64,000 nucleotides of DNA from Sediminibacterium sp. TEGAF015 (GTDB lineage Bacteria > Bacteroidota > Bacteroidia > Chitinophagales > Chitinophagaceae). A program made the position numbers and the translations under genes. The stretch lies in NCBI RefSeq assembly GCF_025997995.1, contig NZ_AP026683.1:1054501-1118500 (forward strand), read 5' to 3'. Positions 1 to 9,421 of the stretch are shown here, in pieces. The notes under the pieces were generated by a model. It had not been told where the DNA came from, did not search any database, and saw only the letters and a list, made by a program, of their open reading frames with translations. The stretch's first letter is position 1. Each line of letters begins with the position of its first letter.

Positions 1-720
1 GTTCTGCTCAGTCATTCCTTCAATGAGAGGATAAGCATACATACCCACATTGGCCACAAAGGCAAACTTTTTGTCGGGACTTAAAGACAACCCAAAAGGC
101 AATCTTCCACAAGGAATTGAAGCCACTATTTGCTTAGTTTGCGTATTAATTCTTACCATCCTGAAATTGGCTCGATCCAATACAAGTAATTCTTTTTTAT
201 CCGCGTTGTATATTAAATCTGAAGTAAAGCTATCTTCAAATAATACATCTCCCACTTTGCCATTTAATGAAATAGAATCTAAACGACGCATTTGTTGGAT
301 ATCATAAACCAATACAGCTCCGTTATCCCCTCCACTTAAATACACGATATTCGATTGATCCCCAAAGTCAACCCCTAAAAAAGACCCCTTTGAAAAAGGA
401 GAAAGAATTTTTCCATCATATGAAGGCACACGAGTTGGTTTCATGCTGGTTAAATCAATAATGGTAAACACCCCGTTATGCAATGTCACTGCTTTTGTAC
501 CATCTGGAGAAACGCGCATCCCGAATGGGTCATGGGTAATTCGGATCATTTCACCAGCGGGGCTAATGTACCTGCCACTAGGTAAAACAGATATCTCTTT
601 TTCATCAATACGAGCATACTCAAATTTTCCAGGCACTTCCAATGTGGTAAGCACTTTTTTGGTTTGCGCAATGGCTGAATTAAAAAGAAATAGCAATAAA
701 CTAGGTATTAAATAACGCAT
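1..720 (-). CDS. Secreted YncE-like beta-propeller protein, 3' part outside window
   Basis: The reading frame is open from an ATG at 720 to base 1, giving 240 codons with no stop. Residues 1-19 look like a Sec signal peptide ending in AIAQ. The rest shows repeats of the YVTN/YncE beta-propeller type, such as RVSPDGTKAVTLHNG and SLSPDKKFAFVANVG. In related Bacteroidota loci such propellers can be fused to a C-terminal alkaline-phosphatase-like domain; that part would lie off the window, so the fusion is only inferred. The gene follows the SusD gene by 90 bp on the same strand, so a periplasmic or surface role alongside SusCD is likely. It could also be a plain lactonase-fold propeller. Confidence 0.75.
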   Translation of the reverse strand, partial: MRYLIPSLLLFLFNSAIAQTKKVLTTLEVPGKFEYARIDEKEISVLPSGRYISPAGEMIRITHDPFGMRVSPDGTKAVTLHNGVFTIIDLTSMKPTRVPSYDGKILSPFSKGSFLGVDFGDQSNIVYLSGGDNGAVLVYDIQQMRRLDSISLNGKVGDVLFEDSFTSDLIYNADKKELLVLDRANFRMVRINTQTKQIVASIPCGRLPFGLSLSPDKKFAFVANVGMYAYPLIEGMTEQN

Positions 721-810
721 AAAATAAAGATAACAGATTAATAATAAAATGAGGTGAATACCAAAGCATCCACCCCATTCACTAAAACTAAATCGAAATA
801 TGAGAAAAAC

Positions 811-2334
811 TTATTTGGCAATCCATATCAATGTATTGATATCGTCTGCACCTTGTCTTGTAACAGCAGCTGCCCTATTGGCACCATTTAATGCTTGTTC
901 AGCTAATGGATAAATAAAACGCACTGGAACCTTGTTGTTATTCAAATTGTCTTTACCAGGTACAATTTCTGGCATACCCGTACGTCTCCAATCGAACCAA
1001 CCTTCCAAACCATTGAAAAATAGGGATACCCATTTTTGCAATGCAATCTTGCCCAATTTTTCTGTAGAAGTACCCATGTAAGCTACCTCTGGCTGTATAT
1101 AATAACTTGGATCAGGATTTACATTAATTCCATACGCAGCAGGAACCATAGCTGCGTAATAAGCAAAGTTCGCTTGAATACCTTTCAAATAATAACTTTC
1201 AGCAGTAGCAGTATTAATCATTCCTTTTTCTGCTGCTTCTGCCAAAATAAACTGAAGTTCTGAGTAGTTCATAATGATTCCTTTTGCAACGTTTGGCAAA
1301 GGGGGCGCCTGACCATTGTCATTACAAACCAAACAAGCATAACTATATCCTACTCTGGAAACACCTTGAGGTCCTCCGTTATAGTTTAAAGCTGCAACGT
1401 CTCCTAAACCATTAGGGATCCCTTCTATTTTAGGCCTTCCAGAAGCTACAGAAATCTGAGAAGGTCTACCAAATACAGAAAGTCTAGGATCGTTCAAGGC
1501 AGATAGACGATCACTCAAAGTTTTGCTGACCCTGATCTCGTCAAAAGAACCTACCCTTGCATCAAATAGTGGCCATTGGTTGGCTGGAACATCAGCTAGG
1601 TATTTTAATTCTGCATTATCATCATTAGAAGTCATGATTGGATACATAGTATTGTTAGAAACAATCGTTTGCATATCCGCATTCACAGACTTCTTCTTAG
1701 ACAATCGCATCAATAATCTTAATCGTAAGGAGTTGGCTAACTTTCTCCACTTCAATACAGAACCATTGAATAGAATATCGCCGGTGATGGCTTCATTGCT
1801 GGTTCCTAGAATTTCATTCGCTTTTTTAAGATCTGCTAATATGCCATTGTAAATTTCTTCCTGTGTATCATATTTTGGCAAATAAACACCATTTGATTTT
1901 GCTTTAATTGCTTCAGAATAAGGGATATCACCGTATGCATCTGTAGCCAGCGAGAACAACCAACTTTTCAAAATCAGCGCTACCCCTAAATAATTTTGTT
2001 GTACGGGCGTACTGGAGCTTGCTAGGTCAATGATGTTTTGAACATTACGCATATTGCCATACACATTTGACCATATACCATTTTTCTCGCCCCAGAGATA
2101 ACGATCTTCGTTTACGAACTGAATTTTAGCAGTATACTGCACCAATAAATTCCCAGTACCCCATGCCTGACCAACTTGTTCATTTATTGCACTTTTGATG
2201 ATACCAGACAAAAGTAGATTTGGTGTCACTTTTGTAGGGACATTGGGATTGGTATTTACTTCTGTAAAATCTTTTGTACATGCATTCAAAAACAATAAGG
2301 ATATTGTTGTAAATGCTATATATATATTTTTCAT
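811..2334 (-). CDS. SusD/RagB family nutrient-binding outer-membrane lipoprotein
   Basis: This 507-residue protein is a surface-exposed solute-binding lipoprotein partner of the SusC transporter. A lipobox (LNAC, Cys19) ends the signal peptide. The start of the mature protein (KDFTEVNTNPN) and the helical TPR-like body match the SusD-like PF12771 group rather than the glycan SusD of starch systems. That group is found with many TonB-dependent importers whose ligands are unknown. It begins 20 bp after the SusC stop, so the two are surely cotranscribed. The ligand cannot be read from sequence; the neighbouring phosphonate genes suggest a phosphonate-containing compound, which is inference. Confidence 0.93.
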   Translation of the reverse strand: MKNIYIAFTTISLLFLNACTKDFTEVNTNPNVPTKVTPNLLLSGIIKSAINEQVGQAWGTGNLLVQYTAKIQFVNEDRYLWGEKNGIWSNVYGNMRNVQNIIDLASSSTPVQQNYLGVALILKSWLFSLATDAYGDIPYSEAIKAKSNGVYLPKYDTQEEIYNGILADLKKANEILGTSNEAITGDILFNGSVLKWRKLANSLRLRLLMRLSKKKSVNADMQTIVSNNTMYPIMTSNDDNAELKYLADVPANQWPLFDARVGSFDEIRVSKTLSDRLSALNDPRLSVFGRPSQISVASGRPKIEGIPNGLGDVAALNYNGGPQGVSRVGYSYACLVCNDNGQAPPLPNVAKGIIMNYSELQFILAEAAEKGMINTATAESYYLKGIQANFAYYAAMVPAAYGINVNPDPSYYIQPEVAYMGTSTEKLGKIALQKWVSLFFNGLEGWFDWRRTGMPEIVPGKDNLNNNKVPVRFIYPLAEQALNGANRAAAVTRQGADDINTLIWIAK

Positions 2335-2354
2335 GATTGTTCTTTTTGGAATGA

Positions 2355-5300
2355 TTAGAATTTCAAACTTAAATTAACACCGAAGCTTCTGGAAGAAGGG
2401 ATAGACATATATTCAATTCCTGGCAATGCAGTACCACCTGTATAAGACATCACTTCTGGATCTACATGCGGAACTTTTGACCACAATGCAAGATTTCTTC
2501 CTACAATGCTTAATGTAGCTGCTTTGAAAGGTGTTTTTCTTAGCACAGTTGCAGGAAAGTTAAAACCAATCTGCAACTCTCTTAGCTTTACAAATGAAGC
2601 ATCATACATAACTCCTTCTGCAATGGCTCTACCAGCTGTCCACGCTGTATGCCACTCTCTAGCTGTTCTTTTTACATCATTTGGAACCAATTGACCATTA
2701 ACTACCATTACCCCTTGACCAATTACACCGTTTCCAGGCTTCGTCAAATCATATCCGTCTGCTCTGCCTTCTAGCGTTTCAATGATAATCCCCCCTTCAC
2801 GTCCTACCGTTTGTGTATGAGAGTACAGTTTACCACCCATTCTAATATCGAAAAGGAACCCTAATTTGAAATTACCATAGGTAAATGTATTATTGATACC
2901 TGCTAACCAATCAGGATTATAATTACCAAGCTTTATACGCTCTGATGTTCTAACGGGTCTTCCATTGCTGAATACCATTTGGCCTACATATTTTCCTGTA
3001 CCATCATAATAAGCCCCATTAGGATTGGTATTTTGAACCCTTGCAAAACCTATACCATACATATCTCCCATTCTTTCACCCACTCTAGCTTCAATACTTA
3101 CGCTTCTGCTTGCCATGACTAGATTCGTTAACCCATCAGACAATTCTACTACTTTACTACGATTGGTTGAGAAATTCAAATCAACTGTCCATTTGAATCC
3201 GTTTTTCTTACCTACAACAGGAACCAAATTCAACATGGCTTCGAATCCGTAATTCTTTATTAGACCTGCATTAATGGAACGGCTATTGTATCCTGAAGTC
3301 TGAGACAATGGAATGTTGATAATCTGATTTTTAGTATTACTCTGATAGAAAGTTAAATCTAATCCAACTCTATTATTAAACATTTTAACCTCTGTTCCAA
3401 TTTCAAATGCTGTGCTGATTTCAGGCTTCAATGACAAGTTTGCCAAACGATCGGTTTCTCCATAAATCTGAGCAGTACCAAAAGCTGTACTAGGATTGTA
3501 TGCCTGAGTAAAAGTAAAGGGATCAGTATCATTACCCACTTGTGCTACACTACCTCTAACTTTCGCAAAATTAATTGCAGAAGGCAATTTTATCATATCA
3601 CTCACAACCGCACTGACAGCGGCCGATGTGTAGAAAAATGAATTCTTTTCAGATCCCAGCTTTTTTAATTCTGCAGGCAAGGTTAAAGCACTACTCCAGT
3701 CATTTCTTCCTGTAAGATCCAAGAATAAATAATTTTTATATGCCACCTGAGCAGATCCATACAAACTGTTTACTCTCTTCTCAGTAGTTGTTTGTGCCAC
3801 ATCTACCGGAACGCGGTTATTAGTAATCTTATAAATTCCAGGTATATTCAACTGACCAGCATTCACTTCATTAAAGTCTGCTTTTTGTCTGGTCTGATTT
3901 CCTCCAAATGTTCCTGATATTGTAAAGTCTGAATTGATTTTTTTGTTAGCAGCAAATAAGAAATCAGTGTTGCGCTCTTCTGTTATAATTCTGGCTTCTC
4001 TGTATTGACCAAAAGGGAAACGCTGTGTACTAAATGCTCTTTTATAAGCACGAACTTCTGAAGCATAATCTGTAGCAGCTCTTAATTGCAAATTTAACCA
4101 AGGAGCTATTTCATACTTAAGCGTAACATTACCAATAATCCTATCTACTTTTTGGCCATTTGTATTTTCATACATCGTAAAATATGGGTTATCATGATAG
4201 TTGTAATTCCATCCAAATTGTTTTAACCTATCTAAACCTGATTGCCATAAACGCTGCATATCAGCTAATTTTACAGAACGAGGCAACCAGCTGGTAAATA
4301 AATACATGATACTCTCAGTGCCATAGCTGATAGAAGGCCTATTATCACTGGAACTCTTTATATAAGAAACAAATGCACGGGCACTGAACTTATCTGTCAA
4401 ATTGTACCCACCACTAAATGAGACAGTATTTCTTTTTAAATCTGTGTTGGGAACTATACCTGTTTGATCCAGATTGGTAAAAGATAAGCGGAAATCACCC
4501 TCTTTATTGCTTCCAACCAAGGCAACGTTATTGGTTAAAGTTCTTCCTGTTTGGAAAAAATTTGCAACACCATCCACATCTGCCACCCATGGTGTAGGTG
4601 TAATAACACTACCTGCAGGCGCATTCAAGTCTCCGCCTAAAAATGGAATAGGTTGACCATTTAATGTTCTTGGTGAATTAAATTGCGGATATAGTTGTCC
4701 TTTAAAAGCTGGCCCCCAACCTTCATCCGTTCCATCTGTTAAACCAGCACCACCGCCATTCACAAAGGCGAATGCGCCTCCATTTCCATTTCCTTGACCA
4801 TATACATTTTGAAATTCAGGAAGCTTCAATGCATTTTCTAAAGTAATATTCGAATTAACTTCTACACCAATGCCCTTGCTGCTTTTACCAGATTTGGTTT
4901 TTATCACAATTACGCCATTAGCTGCTCTGGAACCATACAAAGCGGAAGCAGCAGGTCCTTTTAATACGTTAATACTTTCAATATCATCTGGATTAACAAA
5001 ACCCGCACCATTTCCAAAATCTACTTCAAGGTTTCCTCTTCCATTGCCACCAACGATAGAGTTTGAAATGGGAACACCATCAATTACATACAAGGGCTGA
5101 TTTTTATTCATGTCTACTGAACGCTCACCTCTAATGGTAACTCTTGCAGATCCACCAATACCTGAGTTACCGCCCACAACAGTTACTCCTGCAATTTTAC
5201 CAGCAAGCTGACTAACAACATTAGACTCTCTTGCAACTGTTAAATTTTCGCCTTTCAGTTCTTGTGAAGCGTATCCTAGCTTTTTCTTTTCTCTTTTGAT

Positions 5301-5642
5301 GCCTAATGCAGTTACAACTACTTCATCCAATTCTGAAGAAACAGACTCTAAAGCAATTTGTAAGGATTCACCTTTTGCAATGATGGTTCTATTTTTAAAT
5401 CCAACATTGCTGACAAGTAAATCGTCGCCTATATTAGCAGATAACGTAAAGTTCCCTTGCAAATCGGTAACTGCATTCAATTTTGTTTTCACCACAGTAA
5501 TAGTTGCACCAGACAACGGACTCCCCGAAGCTGCATCTACTACTCTACCTTTAATAATCGTCTGCGCATCAGCAGAAAAATGAAAAAGCAATATTGACAA
5601 GCTGTACAATATTGCTTTCATTACATGTGTTAACTTACTCAT
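2355..5642 (-). CDS. SusC/RagA family TonB-dependent outer-membrane transporter
   Basis: This 1095-residue outer-membrane importer is powered by TonB. A signal peptide covers about residues 1-26, with a second possible start at Met8. A carboxypeptidase-regulatory-like beta-sandwich domain follows (about 28-105). Next come a TonB-box-like segment (DEVVVTALG), a plug domain with the family hallmarks YVIDGVPI and LKGPAASALYGSRAANGV, and then a long 22-strand-type barrel ending in an aromatic-rich SLKF terminus. Length is normal for the SusC class. It lies 81 bp after the FAD oxidase gene and just before the SusD gene. A promoter with a direct repeat sits directly upstream, so it may be regulated separately from the catabolic genes. 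Confidence 0.95.
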   Translation of the reverse strand: MSKLTHVMKAILYSLSILLFHFSADAQTIIKGRVVDAASGSPLSGATITVVKTKLNAVTDLQGNFTLSANIGDDLLVSNVGFKNRTIIAKGESLQIALESVSSELDEVVVTALGIKREKKKLGYASQELKGENLTVARESNVVSQLAGKIAGVTVVGGNSGIGGSARVTIRGERSVDMNKNQPLYVIDGVPISNSIVGGNGRGNLEVDFGNGAGFVNPDDIESINVLKGPAASALYGSRAANGVIVIKTKSGKSSKGIGVEVNSNITLENALKLPEFQNVYGQGNGNGGAFAFVNGGGAGLTDGTDEGWGPAFKGQLYPQFNSPRTLNGQPIPFLGGDLNAPAGSVITPTPWVADVDGVANFFQTGRTLTNNVALVGSNKEGDFRLSFTNLDQTGIVPNTDLKRNTVSFSGGYNLTDKFSARAFVSYIKSSSDNRPSISYGTESIMYLFTSWLPRSVKLADMQRLWQSGLDRLKQFGWNYNYHDNPYFTMYENTNGQKVDRIIGNVTLKYEIAPWLNLQLRAATDYASEVRAYKRAFSTQRFPFGQYREARIITEERNTDFLFAANKKINSDFTISGTFGGNQTRQKADFNEVNAGQLNIPGIYKITNNRVPVDVAQTTTEKRVNSLYGSAQVAYKNYLFLDLTGRNDWSSALTLPAELKKLGSEKNSFFYTSAAVSAVVSDMIKLPSAINFAKVRGSVAQVGNDTDPFTFTQAYNPSTAFGTAQIYGETDRLANLSLKPEISTAFEIGTEVKMFNNRVGLDLTFYQSNTKNQIINIPLSQTSGYNSRSINAGLIKNYGFEAMLNLVPVVGKKNGFKWTVDLNFSTNRSKVVELSDGLTNLVMASRSVSIEARVGERMGDMYGIGFARVQNTNPNGAYYDGTGKYVGQMVFSNGRPVRTSERIKLGNYNPDWLAGINNTFTYGNFKLGFLFDIRMGGKLYSHTQTVGREGGIIIETLEGRADGYDLTKPGNGVIGQGVMVVNGQLVPNDVKRTAREWHTAWTAGRAIAEGVMYDASFVKLRELQIGFNFPATVLRKTPFKAATLSIVGRNLALWSKVPHVDPEVMSYTGGTALPGIEYMSIPSSRSFGVNLSLKF

Positions 5643-5664
5643 AATAGTTTTGCTGTTTGTTGCG

Positions 5665-5711
5665 CAAACCTATCATTGCAATGTTAACTCAATGTATTGT
5701 TAATGTTAACT
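5665..5711 (-). promoter_or_regulatory. Promoter and candidate operator of the SusC gene
   Basis: On the minus strand a perfect Bacteroidota -7 element TAGGTTTG (5665-5672) is preceded by a TTG -33 element (5690-5692) with a 17-bp spacer. The decamer aatgttaact occurs twice, at 5680-5689 (inside the spacer) and 5702-5711 (just upstream of -33). The copies are 22 bp apart, close to two helical turns, and each contains the palindrome GTTAAC. A regulator bound here would overlap the polymerase site. No regulator gene is linked, so what binds it is unknown. Confidence 0.5.
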
Positions 5712-5723
5712 GATTGTTGTCAA

Positions 5724-6848
5724 TTATTCAATGGCATCTATCAATTTTTTAGCAAGGCCAAAACTCAATGTCATACCTGCACCACCTAACCCATTTAAAA
5801 TATAAACATGGTTAACGGGTGAATGAAAAAACCAAGAAGCCCCATCTGTCATTTTAGGATAAATCCCATGCCAAGTTGCATTTAGTTTCCAATTAGATGC
5901 TTTCATAAATCTATTCAAATATTGAATTATCAGTTCATTGATGTCTTGCCTATCAAAAGGATCAAAAATATTCCCGTATTCGTGTGAATCTCCTACAGTA
6001 AGCTCTCCTTTTTCATGTTGAGAAACCATTACATGTATACCATGTTGTAAATACTGAGGAAAATGTTCTTCTGCGAATTTTCTTAACAACGGCAAAGAAG
6101 GAGCCAGCTTAAAACTTCCATAATGCAATAAAGAGAGCCCCCCACAGACTGATGTTCCAATTGAATTAGATACAGACATTTGCATTCGCATCATTTGTAG
6201 CTTACACTTTGTAATAGGAGATTGCTTAAAAACCGAAGGATATAAAGTTTCCATTTCATGCCCCGAACAAACAAAAACACAATCAGCGCGTAAAGTCTGT
6301 TCATTACTACGTATATAACCTTCACCAATTTCGGTTACTGAAAAATTCCATAAAAACTGAACATTCATCAATTCATTTAAATAAGTGCTTACCTGTGCAA
6401 CAGCTATTCGTGGATCAACAATCAGTTCATCTGATGAATACAACCCTCCGAATAATCCCTGTTGATTAACATGTGGATAGCGCTTGGCAATACTTTCTTT
6501 TGTAAGCAATTGTACAGGACGTCCTTCCTTATTAAATAAATCATACAATTCATTAATTACTGTCCATTCAATTTCATCATTAGCAACATGCAAACTTCCG
6601 CATTGATGATACCACATACCTATACCATCGCATACTTGCTTCCATATTTCTGCAGATTTTCTTGCCAGCTGATACAATTCACCTGATGGCTGACCAATTG
6701 GCCATACCATACCAAAATTTCGAATTGATGCCCCTACTGCTTTATCAGATTTATCTACAACTGTAACTGAATAGCCTTTATCAGCCAATGCCCTGGCAAC
6801 AGACAAACCAACAATACCTGCACCAACAATTATTGCACTATTTTTCAT
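5724..6848 (-). CDS. FAD-dependent amine oxidoreductase, TIGR03364 type (proposed aminophosphonate oxidase)
   Basis: This 374-residue DAO-fold flavoenzyme has an N-terminal dinucleotide motif GAGIVG (residues 8-13). A following segment, GASIRNFGMVWPIGQPSGE, matches what I recall of the TIGR03364 subfamily. That subfamily is known from gene context to travel with phosphonatase-like hydrolases and is proposed to deaminate an aminophosphonate related to 2-aminoethylphosphonate, giving the aldehyde. The gene overlaps the upstream transporter gene by one base (TAATG), which implies translational coupling. A C-terminal GLGGAGMTLSFGLA stretch is the usual flavin-contacting end. The exact substrate (2-aminoethylphosphonate, an N-methyl form or the 1-hydroxy form) cannot be told from sequence. 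Confidence 0.85.
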   Translation of the reverse strand: MKNSAIIVGAGIVGLSVARALADKGYSVTVVDKSDKAVGASIRNFGMVWPIGQPSGELYQLARKSAEIWKQVCDGIGMWYHQCGSLHVANDEIEWTVINELYDLFNKEGRPVQLLTKESIAKRYPHVNQQGLFGGLYSSDELIVDPRIAVAQVSTYLNELMNVQFLWNFSVTEIGEGYIRSNEQTLRADCVFVCSGHEMETLYPSVFKQSPITKCKLQMMRMQMSVSNSIGTSVCGGLSLLHYGSFKLAPSLPLLRKFAEEHFPQYLQHGIHVMVSQHEKGELTVGDSHEYGNIFDPFDRQDINELIIQYLNRFMKASNWKLNATWHGIYPKMTDGASWFFHSPVNHVYILNGLGGAGMTLSFGLAKKLIDAIE

Positions 6849-8149
6849 TAAAAATATTTATAAGCTTTCATTAAGGAAAAATGACCTTTAAGGGTTATTA
6901 AAACAAGGAGGATACCTACTACAGAAACGCCAACAAAAAGTATAGAAAAAAAAGAGACCCAACTTAGCTGAACTTGAATAAATTCTTTTAACAACAATAC
7001 AAAAACAGTCCCTAAATACCCAAAGGCATCTGCAATGTACATTACAAAACCAACATTACCCTTAACGGAATAAGCAGAAATCATTCTTTCAAAATACAGA
7101 CAGTTAAACGGAAGATAAGCCAGATATAAACCAGTTGTGGAAAATATCATCCACTGAAGTGGATTCAATACCTGACCGTTGTACAACAAAGTTGCAATAA
7201 GGGTGATTATTAGGCCTGCAACCACCAACAAGTGCGTATAAAGAAATGCGTGCCTATTTGACTTAATAGAAAAAAAAGAACCAATTACAATAAGCACAAA
7301 TATGGCAACCAAAGAACTTGATTGAAAAAAGATACCGGCATTTTCTTTATAACCAGTCTCTATCCATAATTCGTTAGCAAAATCTTCGCTAAAATCTCTT
7401 ACGATAGTAAACAATGTATAAGAAACCACTATGGGCAGCAGCAAATACCCAAACTGCTTAATAAATATGCTTCGGTCATTTTGAGTCATCGGTTTCCTTT
7501 CCGACCTGTTTCTAATATCCTCTACATCTGGCAAGGGCGTATGATGCAATATCCAAAGAGAAATCAAAACAGGACCCACAAAAAAAGAGGCAGCAATAAA
7601 TGGCATCCAGAAATCATGAATATTAAAATTCAGCAACAACCATTTTCCAATTGATTTTGCAAGACCAGAAGCAAAAATAAAACTGCTTACCAATACAGCA
7701 CCCATTATTTCTGTTGTTCTTCTTCCTTCTAAAAAGCTAAACACCATACCAAATACCATTCCCAGCGGCAGCCCATTCAGAAACATACAGATAATATTAT
7801 AGGGAGCAGGAATAATACCAAATAAAAAAAGAGAAACCCAGGCAAGGGATATGCAACAAAAAATACCCTGAATCCTATGTTTAGTATCCATTGTTGAAAT
7901 AATCTTTATCCCTAAAAACTTACTGATCATGTATCCAATTACCTGTGCAATTACAAGACATACTTTGTATGACAACCCCATGAAACTCCATTGCTCATAT
8001 GCACCGGCTGTGTAAGGTTTTCTGAATCCATACATACAAGTGTAAACAGTAAAAGCGGTAAATGAAAGAACAAAAAGGAGGAAAGCCGGTGATTGTTTCA
8101 TTTTGCTATTGAGGCGGTTACCTAAAAAATGGGCAAAAGCAATACGCAT
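6848..8149 (-). CDS. DUF5690 family MFS-like membrane transporter
   Basis: This 433-residue polytopic inner-membrane protein has about 12 hydrophobic segments. A first-half loop (GMVFGMVFSFLEGRRTTE) and CMYGFRKPYTAG near the N terminus resemble organophosphate antiporters of the major facilitator superfamily, and it fits the Bacteroidota family DUF5690. No substrate is established for the family. It sits between the phosphonatase-like and FAD oxidase genes with one-base start/stop overlaps on both sides (TAATG), so it is made in step with them. An inner-membrane aminophosphonate importer is the obvious inference. The one-base overlap favours the first Met over an alternative at Met17. Confidence 0.8.
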   Translation of the reverse strand: MRIAFAHFLGNRLNSKMKQSPAFLLFVLSFTAFTVYTCMYGFRKPYTAGAYEQWSFMGLSYKVCLVIAQVIGYMISKFLGIKIISTMDTKHRIQGIFCCISLAWVSLFLFGIIPAPYNIICMFLNGLPLGMVFGMVFSFLEGRRTTEIMGAVLVSSFIFASGLAKSIGKWLLLNFNIHDFWMPFIAASFFVGPVLISLWILHHTPLPDVEDIRNRSERKPMTQNDRSIFIKQFGYLLLPIVVSYTLFTIVRDFSEDFANELWIETGYKENAGIFFQSSSLVAIFVLIVIGSFFSIKSNRHAFLYTHLLVVAGLIITLIATLLYNGQVLNPLQWMIFSTTGLYLAYLPFNCLYFERMISAYSVKGNVGFVMYIADAFGYLGTVFVLLLKEFIQVQLSWVSFFSILFVGVSVVGILLVLITLKGHFSLMKAYKYF

Positions 8150-8826
8150 TATACAATCGTTAATATTTCATCTAATCCTTGAATTACAAAATCAGGAGTT
8201 GCCAGCAATAACATTTTCGCATTCTGTGCACCTGTTGTAATACCAATAGTTAATCCGCATCCTGCATTCTTTCCTTCTTCAATATCGGTAATGGAATCCC
8301 CTACTTTTACAATTGAAGCAGCATCAGATAATCCCATTTTTTTCATAGCAAGAAAAATCATAACAGGATCTGGCCGGCTGCTTTCAACATCGGAAGCTGT
8401 TATAAGACAGTCTATTGTTTTCCCTGCAATCCAGTTCAGTTTTTGTAACAGTAAATTTGCTATATGAGCGTCATAGCCTGTATTTAGAACCACTTTGATA
8501 CTTCTTTTCTTTAATTCATCAAAAACCTTTTCGGCATATGGCATAGGTTTTACTTCCATGCGCTGATACGCTTCTGTTAGATTAAGCTGAAAAGCTTCAT
8601 GAAGCCGTTTGGCAATATTTTCCGGAGCAAATACGCCTAAGTCTACTAACATATCTTTGAAAGCCTGTCTTTTCTCTTTTCCCGCTCCCAAAGCAAGTAC
8701 CTGATCAAGCGTACAATCATACCCATCATTTACCAACACCTGGTGCATTAGCTTATACACTAAATTATCTTCATCCACAGTTGTGCCTGCCATATCAAAA
8801 ACCACCATTGAATATTTATCACTCAT
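8149..8826 (-). CDS. Phosphonatase-like HAD hydrolase (TIGR03351 type)
   Basis: This 225-residue haloacid-dehalogenase-fold protein carries the phosphonatase form of motif I, DMAGTTVDE (nucleophile Asp11), in place of the usual DxDxT. The helical cap has lysines at 50 and 52 in GAGKEKRQAF, in the position where phosphonoacetaldehyde hydrolase uses a Schiff-base lysine. Motif III shows SSRPDP (Arg rather than Lys), and the acidic motif GDSITDIEEG is intact. These features define the PhnX-like clade that associates with FAD oxidases rather than with PhnW transaminase. The expected reaction is C-P cleavage of phosphonoacetaldehyde or its hydroxy derivative. It starts 3 bp after the HD gene ends. 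Confidence 0.88.
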   Translation of the reverse strand: MSDKYSMVVFDMAGTTVDEDNLVYKLMHQVLVNDGYDCTLDQVLALGAGKEKRQAFKDMLVDLGVFAPENIAKRLHEAFQLNLTEAYQRMEVKPMPYAEKVFDELKKRSIKVVLNTGYDAHIANLLLQKLNWIAGKTIDCLITASDVESSRPDPVMIFLAMKKMGLSDAASIVKVGDSITDIEEGKNAGCGLTIGITTGAQNAKMLLLATPDFVIQGLDEILTIV

Positions 8827-8829
8827 ATT

Positions 8830-9408
8830 TCATACGTTTTGTTCTAGGTGACGAATAACCATCTCTTTATACATGTCAAGATTGGCCGGCAAGGGCTTAT
8901 TGGCAATTTTAGCCTGCTCATCAATTTTTCGTATGGTAATTATGTCTTCAATAAAAGGATTTTGTTCAAATCGTATTGCTTCATGATAGGACATTACGCC
9001 TCCTTGCAATTGTAGCGTTTTTAGACTAGCATCAGATAATTGTGACAGATAACTAGGGTATTTATAACAGAGATACCTTTTGGCAGGTACATGATTTGCA
9101 ACTGCCTCTACAATTTTTTCAGAGAAACCTCTTTCTTTTAAAAACTGGGCGCCTAGAAATTCATGATCGATAAGACCAAGCCCTTCCATATCATTTTCTT
9201 CCGTTATAGGCTCGCAAATATGACCAATATCGTGTAATAAAGCCGCTAAAATGAGCTCTTCGGCAAGCCCCTTTTCCGACGCTATTTCAGCGCTCTGAAC
9301 CATATGCTCCAGCTTAGTAACAGGCTCTCCTATATATTCTGACCCCCCTTTTGAAGTAAGTAATTCTATAATTTCCTCTGCTATAACAGCAGCGTTTCTA
9401 TCCTCCAT
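8830..9408 (-). CDS. HD-domain oxygenase-like protein of phosphonate operons (PhnZ/TmpB-like)
   Basis: This 192-residue HD protein appears to keep the diiron oxygenase signature: Tyr25 and Glu28 (YIGE), His35, His59-Asp60 (LLHDIGH), His82, His106 and Asp162. Each is shifted by one or two places from the PhnZ ligands Tyr24, Glu27, His34, His58-Asp59, His80, His104 and Asp161 as I recall them. PhnZ splits 1-hydroxy-2-aminoethylphosphonate to glycine and phosphate, and TmpB acts on the trimethylated analogue. The usual partner, a 2-oxoglutarate hydroxylase (PhnY/TmpA), is not in the window. It is the first gene of the catabolic operon, with its own -7 element. Its actual substrate is unproven. 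Confidence 0.82.
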   Translation of the reverse strand: MEDRNAAVIAEEIIELLTSKGGSEYIGEPVTKLEHMVQSAEIASEKGLAEELILAALLHDIGHICEPITEENDMEGLGLIDHEFLGAQFLKERGFSEKIVEAVANHVPAKRYLCYKYPSYLSQLSDASLKTLQLQGGVMSYHEAIRFEQNPFIEDIITIRKIDEQAKIANKPLPANLDMYKEMVIRHLEQNV

Positions 9409-9421
9409 AAATTTGTTTTAA

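Noticed and set aside
443..715. Open frame on the plus strand opposite the beta-propeller gene
   Set aside because: The minus-strand frame is open over the whole region, begins with a signal peptide and shows propeller repeats; the plus-strand frame has no recognisable pattern.
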